Of a DNA stretch of 64,000 bases, positions 61,126 to 64,000 are shown one piece after another. The translations under genes and the position numbers were made by a program. Position 1 is the first letter of the stretch. Every line of letters starts with the position of its first letter. Origin of the DNA: Gottfriedia acidiceleris (GTDB lineage Bacteria > Bacillota > Bacilli > Bacillales > Bacillaceae_G); assembly GCF_023115465.1 (NCBI RefSeq), contig NZ_CP096034.1, forward strand, positions 3,038,001 through 3,102,000, written 5' to 3'. The notes beneath the pieces are model-generated. The model saw nothing but the letters and a program-made list of their open reading frames with translations. It did not search any database and had not been told where the DNA came from.

Positions 61126-62069
61126 GATTTTATTTCCTCCCATTCATTTAAAAATTGGTTTAACGTTTCAACATCATAAACATTTACTAATTTAGATGAA
61201 GGAGAGATTGCTTTTACTAATCCAGTTAAAACTTTTCCAGGACCAATTTCAACGAATGTATCAACACCAAGGTCAACTAATTCTTGAATCGATTGGTTCC
61301 ATTTTACCGGAGAATATAATTGATTAACTAATAATTCCTTAATTTCATTTGCATCTGTCACAACTTTAGCAGTAACATTTGAAATTAATGGCGTTACGCA
61401 ATCATTTACATTTATTTTACCAAGCTCGTTTTGGAATTCTTCGCTTGCAGGTTTCATTAAAGATGAGTGGAATGGACCACTTACTTTTAAAGGTAATACA
61501 CGTTTTGCTCCAGCTTCTTTTAGTAAACCAGAAGCAATTTGTACACCTTCTGCATCTCCAGTAATAACTACTTGTGTAGGAGAATTATAATTTGCAATAC
61601 CTACAGAATGACCATTTTTATTCACTTCAGAAATAACTTCTTCAATTTTTTCTGGAGCTAAAAATAATACAGCTGCCATAGCACCTTGTCCTACTGGTAC
61701 TGCTTGTTCCATTAATTGCCCACGTTTATGTACTAATTTAACACCGTCTTCAAATGAAATACTATTTGCTGCTACAAGTGCTGTAAACTCACCTAAACTA
61801 TGACCAGCAACAAAGTCTGGTTTAATTCCAGCTGATTTAATCTTCTCAAGCATAGCAATTGAAGTTGTTAAGATTGCTGGCTGTGCATGATATGTAGCAG
61901 TTAACTCTTCATCAGTTCCATTGAAAATAATCTCTGAAAGACTAAAACCAATTTTTTCGTTAGCAGTTTCAAAAATTGATCCACATTCATTATAGCTCTC
62001 AGCTACATCTTTACCCATTCCAACTTTTTGTGATCCTTGTCCAGGAAAAATAAACGCCACTTTACCCAT
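61119..62069 (-). CDS. fabD: Malonyl-CoA:ACP transacylase
   Basis: FabD loads malonyl groups onto ACP. The nucleophile is Ser91 in [12 protein letters not shown], and [12 protein letters not shown] is the family start. I place the start at ATG 62067-62069 (316 residues), 8 nt after AAGGGGG and 13 bp after plsX; the 16-codon extension upstream overlaps plsX and is not supported. Confidence 0.97.
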   Translation of the reverse strand: MGKVAFIFPGQGSQKVGMGKDVAESYNECGSIFETANEKIGFSLSEIIFNGTDEELTATYHAQPAILTTSIAMLEKIKSAGIKPDFVAGHSLGEFTALVAANSISFEDGVKLVHKRGQLMEQAVPVGQGAMAAVLFLAPEKIEEVISEVNKNGHSVGIANYNSPTQVVITGDAEGVQIASGLLKEAGAKRVLPLKVSGPFHSSLMKPASEEFQNELGKINVNDCVTPLISNVTAKVVTDANEIKELLVNQLYSPVKWNQSIQELVDLGVDTFVEIGPGKVLTGLVKAISPSSKLVNVYDVETLNQFLNEWEEIKSC

Positions 62070-62082
62070 TGGAGTGACCCCC

Positions 62083-63087
62083 TTATGCATTTGATTCGAT
62101 TTTCTCCATGTGATCACTTACTAGTTTTACAACATTATGTTCAACCATCGTTTGTGTTTGCTTAATTGCACTAAAAATCCCCATAGCATCAGAACTTCCA
62201 TGAGCCTTAATGACAGGTGATTTTAAGCCAAATAAAGCTGCTCCACCATACTCAGAGTAATCCATTTTCTTTTTAACACCTTTTAAGTTTGGTTTTAAAA
62301 CAGCTGCTGCAAGCTTGGATGTGAAATTAGTAAGCATCGCATCTTTTATTAATGAAAACATTGCAAGTGCAGTACCTTCAATCGCTTTTAAAGCTACATT
62401 TCCAGTATACCCGTCTGTAACTACTACATCTGCTACTGAATTCATTAAGTCTCTAGCTTCTACATTTCCTATAAAATTCAAATTACTTTCTCTTAGTAGT
62501 TGGAAAGTTTGTTTCGCAAGTTCATTACCTTTTTTATCTTCCGTACCGACATTTAGTAATCCTACGGTCGGATTATGTATGCCTCTTACTTGTTGTGCAT
62601 AAACAGAGCCCATTATCGCATATTGAAGTAAATGACTTGCTTTTGCATCAACATTAGCACCTACATCAAGGAAAACAAAGCCTTTTCCATCTAATGTAGG
62701 CATAGTAGGTGAAAGTGCAGGTCGTTCTACACCTTCCATTCGGCCAACAACTAATAGTCCCGCTGTCATTAATGCGCCAGTATTTCCAGCAGAAATACAT
62801 GCATCAGCATTACCTTCTTTTACTTGATATGCCATTAAAACCATAGAAGCATTCTTCTTTCTTCTAACCGCTCTAACTGGCTCTTCAGTTCCTTCAATTA
62901 CTTCATCTGTATGGATTATCGTTATATTTTTATCATTCGTTAAGAATGGTTTAATTTTTGATTCATCACCAATTAAAGTAATATGTATATCATTCAATTT
63001 TTCAACTGCAAGCATCGCACCTTCAACGATGGCTTTTGGAGCATGATCTCCACCCATTGCATCGATAGCTAATTTCATCTTGTTCAC
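62083..63087 (-). CDS. plsX: Phosphate acyltransferase PlsX
   Basis: PlsX makes acyl-phosphate from acyl-ACP for glycerolipid synthesis. The 334-residue protein has [20 protein letters not shown] at the start, [15 protein letters not shown] and the end segment [22 protein letters not shown]. It begins 3 bp after fapR. The ATG at 63087 follows AGGAAGTGAA. Confidence 0.97.
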   Translation of the reverse strand: MNKMKLAIDAMGGDHAPKAIVEGAMLAVEKLNDIHITLIGDESKIKPFLTNDKNITIIHTDEVIEGTEEPVRAVRRKKNASMVLMAYQVKEGNADACISAGNTGALMTAGLLVVGRMEGVERPALSPTMPTLDGKGFVFLDVGANVDAKASHLLQYAIMGSVYAQQVRGIHNPTVGLLNVGTEDKKGNELAKQTFQLLRESNLNFIGNVEARDLMNSVADVVVTDGYTGNVALKAIEGTALAMFSLIKDAMLTNFTSKLAAAVLKPNLKGVKKKMDYSEYGGAALFGLKSPVIKAHGSSDAMGIFSAIKQTQTMVEHNVVKLVSDHMEKIESNA

Positions 63088-63090
63088 TTC

Positions 63091-63657
63091 CTATTCTTCA
63101 ATACTTCGGTGGTACATTTCGAATAAGCCATGGAATACATGTTCTTTTTCAACATAGCCATTGATATCAACTGTAGTACGCCTCGGATCTCCTTTTTGCG
63201 GTAAAACCTTTGCCTTGGCAATTACTCGATCATTTGTTTTTACTGGTTTAATAAAAACAAAATTGGATTTAGCTGTAAGAGCTAAATCATCATGAATAAC
63301 TGCAACTGCTAATGAATTTGCTTGAGCAAATAAGTGATGACCTCGGGCAATTCCATTTCTACTAAAAGTATGCTCTTGTTTAACATCAAATATAGAAATG
63401 GCACTTTCGTTTAAATGAATATCAATAACTTCACCGATTATTTCATCTACTGGTAGTGATTTTACATCTTCTAATTGCTGAGTGGCAACATTTTTGATGC
63501 GCTCCCTTAACTCAGGAATTGATAATTCAAGACGATCAAGACGAATAGTTTGTATGCTCACAGATAATTGATTAGCTAAATCTTCATCTGTAATAAACGG
63601 ATTTTCTTTTATAATTTTTTTTAACAATTCATGACGATCTTTTTTATTTCTTCTCAT
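63091..63657 (-). CDS. fapR: Fatty acid and phospholipid synthesis regulator FapR
   Basis: FapR represses lipid genes and is released by malonyl-CoA. The amino-terminal helix-turn-helix ([19 protein letters not shown], about 28-46) is followed by a hot-dog ligand-binding domain (about 75-185, including [20 protein letters not shown]). The length of 188 residues equals B. subtilis FapR. Its own promoter region has two operator-like sequences, consistent with autorepression. Start ATG 63655-63657. Confidence 0.97.
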   Translation of the reverse strand: MRRNKKDRHELLKKIIKENPFITDEDLANQLSVSIQTIRLDRLELSIPELRERIKNVATQQLEDVKSLPVDEIIGEVIDIHLNESAISIFDVKQEHTFSRNGIARGHHLFAQANSLAVAVIHDDLALTAKSNFVFIKPVKTNDRVIAKAKVLPQKGDPRRTTVDINGYVEKEHVFHGLFEMYHRSIEE

Positions 63658-63679
63658 ATTCCATACCTCAACTACTAAT

Positions 63680-63696
63680 TTGTGACCAGGTATTAA
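63680..63696. promoter_or_regulatory. Second FapR operator-like site
   Basis: The minus strand reads TTAATACCTGGTCACAA, matching the FapR consensus TTAGTACCTGGTACTAA at 13 of 17 positions, with the left half well conserved. It lies about 23-39 bp before the fapR start, near the expected transcription start. Confidence 0.55.
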
Positions 63697-63747
63697 ATAC
63701 AGTTTATATTAAAAATCCACGTATTACAATAGTTTTTTGACAAACTT

Positions 63748-63764
63748 TTAATACCTAGTACTAA
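63748..63764. promoter_or_regulatory. FapR operator
   Basis: TTAATACCTAGTACTAA matches the FapR consensus at 15 of 17 positions. It overlaps the recG stop codon (63761-63763) and lies about 90 bp before fapR. Confidence 0.85.
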
Positions 63765-64000
63765 TCTAATTTTTCAGAATTAAATATTCCCGTTCTGTCT
63801 AAGTACATTCTTAATCCTTGATATTCATTAGCTTTCCAAAATACATCTGAATTAACAAGTAATGTTGCATCATTTCGCGCAACTTCTAATGCACGATAAT
63901 CATGTACCATATCAGCCATTTTAAATTCAGGCACACCACTTTGTTGTTTTCCAAAGAAATCTCCTGGTCCTCTAAGTTCTAAATCTTTTTCACTTAACTC
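63761..64000 (-). CDS. recG: ATP-dependent DNA helicase RecG, C-terminal part
   Basis: RecG remodels stalled replication forks. The frame is open to the right window edge and reads ELSEKDLELRGPGDFFGKQQ, then SGVPEFKMADMVHDYRALE and a normal end at EKLD. This is the last 79 residues of a protein of about 680. It precedes fapR on the same strand, as in B. subtilis. Confidence 0.93.
   Translation of the reverse strand, partial: ELSEKDLELRGPGDFFGKQQSGVPEFKMADMVHDYRALEVARNDATLLVNSDVFWKANEYQGLRMYLDRTGIFNSEKLD

Overview
The window is a block of core chromosome from a low-GC, spore-forming member of the Bacillaceae. The evidence is the Bacillus subtilis-like gene order (dapG-asd-dpaBA-mlpA ... pnp-rpsO-ribF-truB ... 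infB-nusA-rimP-polC ... rpsB-tsf-pyrH-frr ... codY-hslUV-xerC ... sucCD ... smc-rnc-acpP-fabGD-plsX-fapR-recG), the presence of dipicolinate synthase genes, and a SigD sigma factor. Species cannot be fixed from the sequence alone. Almost every gene lies on the minus strand. The only convincing plus-strand gene is a serine recombinase near the left end.

The most interesting region is about 2.48-6.8 kb. The dipicolinate synthase subunit B gene (dpaB, also called spoVFB) is split in two. The first 142 codons are at 5463-5888 and the last 57 codons at 2481-2654. Between them is a compact 2,808-bp element carrying a SprA-like large serine recombinase, a 61-residue small protein and an unrecognised 178-residue protein. 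The two gene halves meet the element at identical 10-bp repeats (2655-2664 and 5463-5472). Removing one repeat plus the element restores an uninterrupted 199-codon dpaB in frame. The element ends, joined in a circle, form a 19-bp near-perfect inverted repeat around the 10-bp core, as expected of an attachment site. This looks like a miniature sporulation-controlled intervening element, in the same class as skin (sigK) and SP-beta (spsM). From memory, an interrupted spoVFB (vfbin) has also been described in Bacillus weihenstephanensis.

The remainder is housekeeping. 7-14.7 kb: M16 protease, deacetylase-like YlxY, PNPase, S15, riboflavin kinase, TruB and RbfA. 15-19.4 kb: the infB-nusA-rimP operon, with a hairpin terminator in the rimP leader. 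19.6-30.8 kb: PolC, ProS, RseP, isoprenoid and phospholipid enzymes (Dxr, CdsA, UppS) and ribosome recycling factor. 30.8-33.5 kb: PyrH, EF-Ts and S2. 33.9-38.7 kb: an orphan sigD, a gene-free 1.2-kb stretch where B. subtilis has its fla/che operon, then CodY and HslUV. 38.7-46.6 kb: XerC, TrmFO, topoisomerase I, DprA and succinyl-CoA ligase. 46.9-59 kb: RNase HII, RbgA, signal peptidase, L19, TrmD, RimM, KhpA, S16, the SRP pathway (YlxM, Ffh, FtsY) and SMC, with a decayed TnpB transposon relic upstream of ylxM. 59.2-64 kb: RNase III and the FapR-controlled fatty-acid operon, ending in the C-terminus of RecG.

Relative to B. subtilis, several small genes are missing from otherwise conserved positions: ymxH, ylxP, ylqD, ylqG/ylqH, swrB and the flagellar operon. 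Some spacers carry strongly palindromic, gene-free DNA that may be structured RNA or small repeats.
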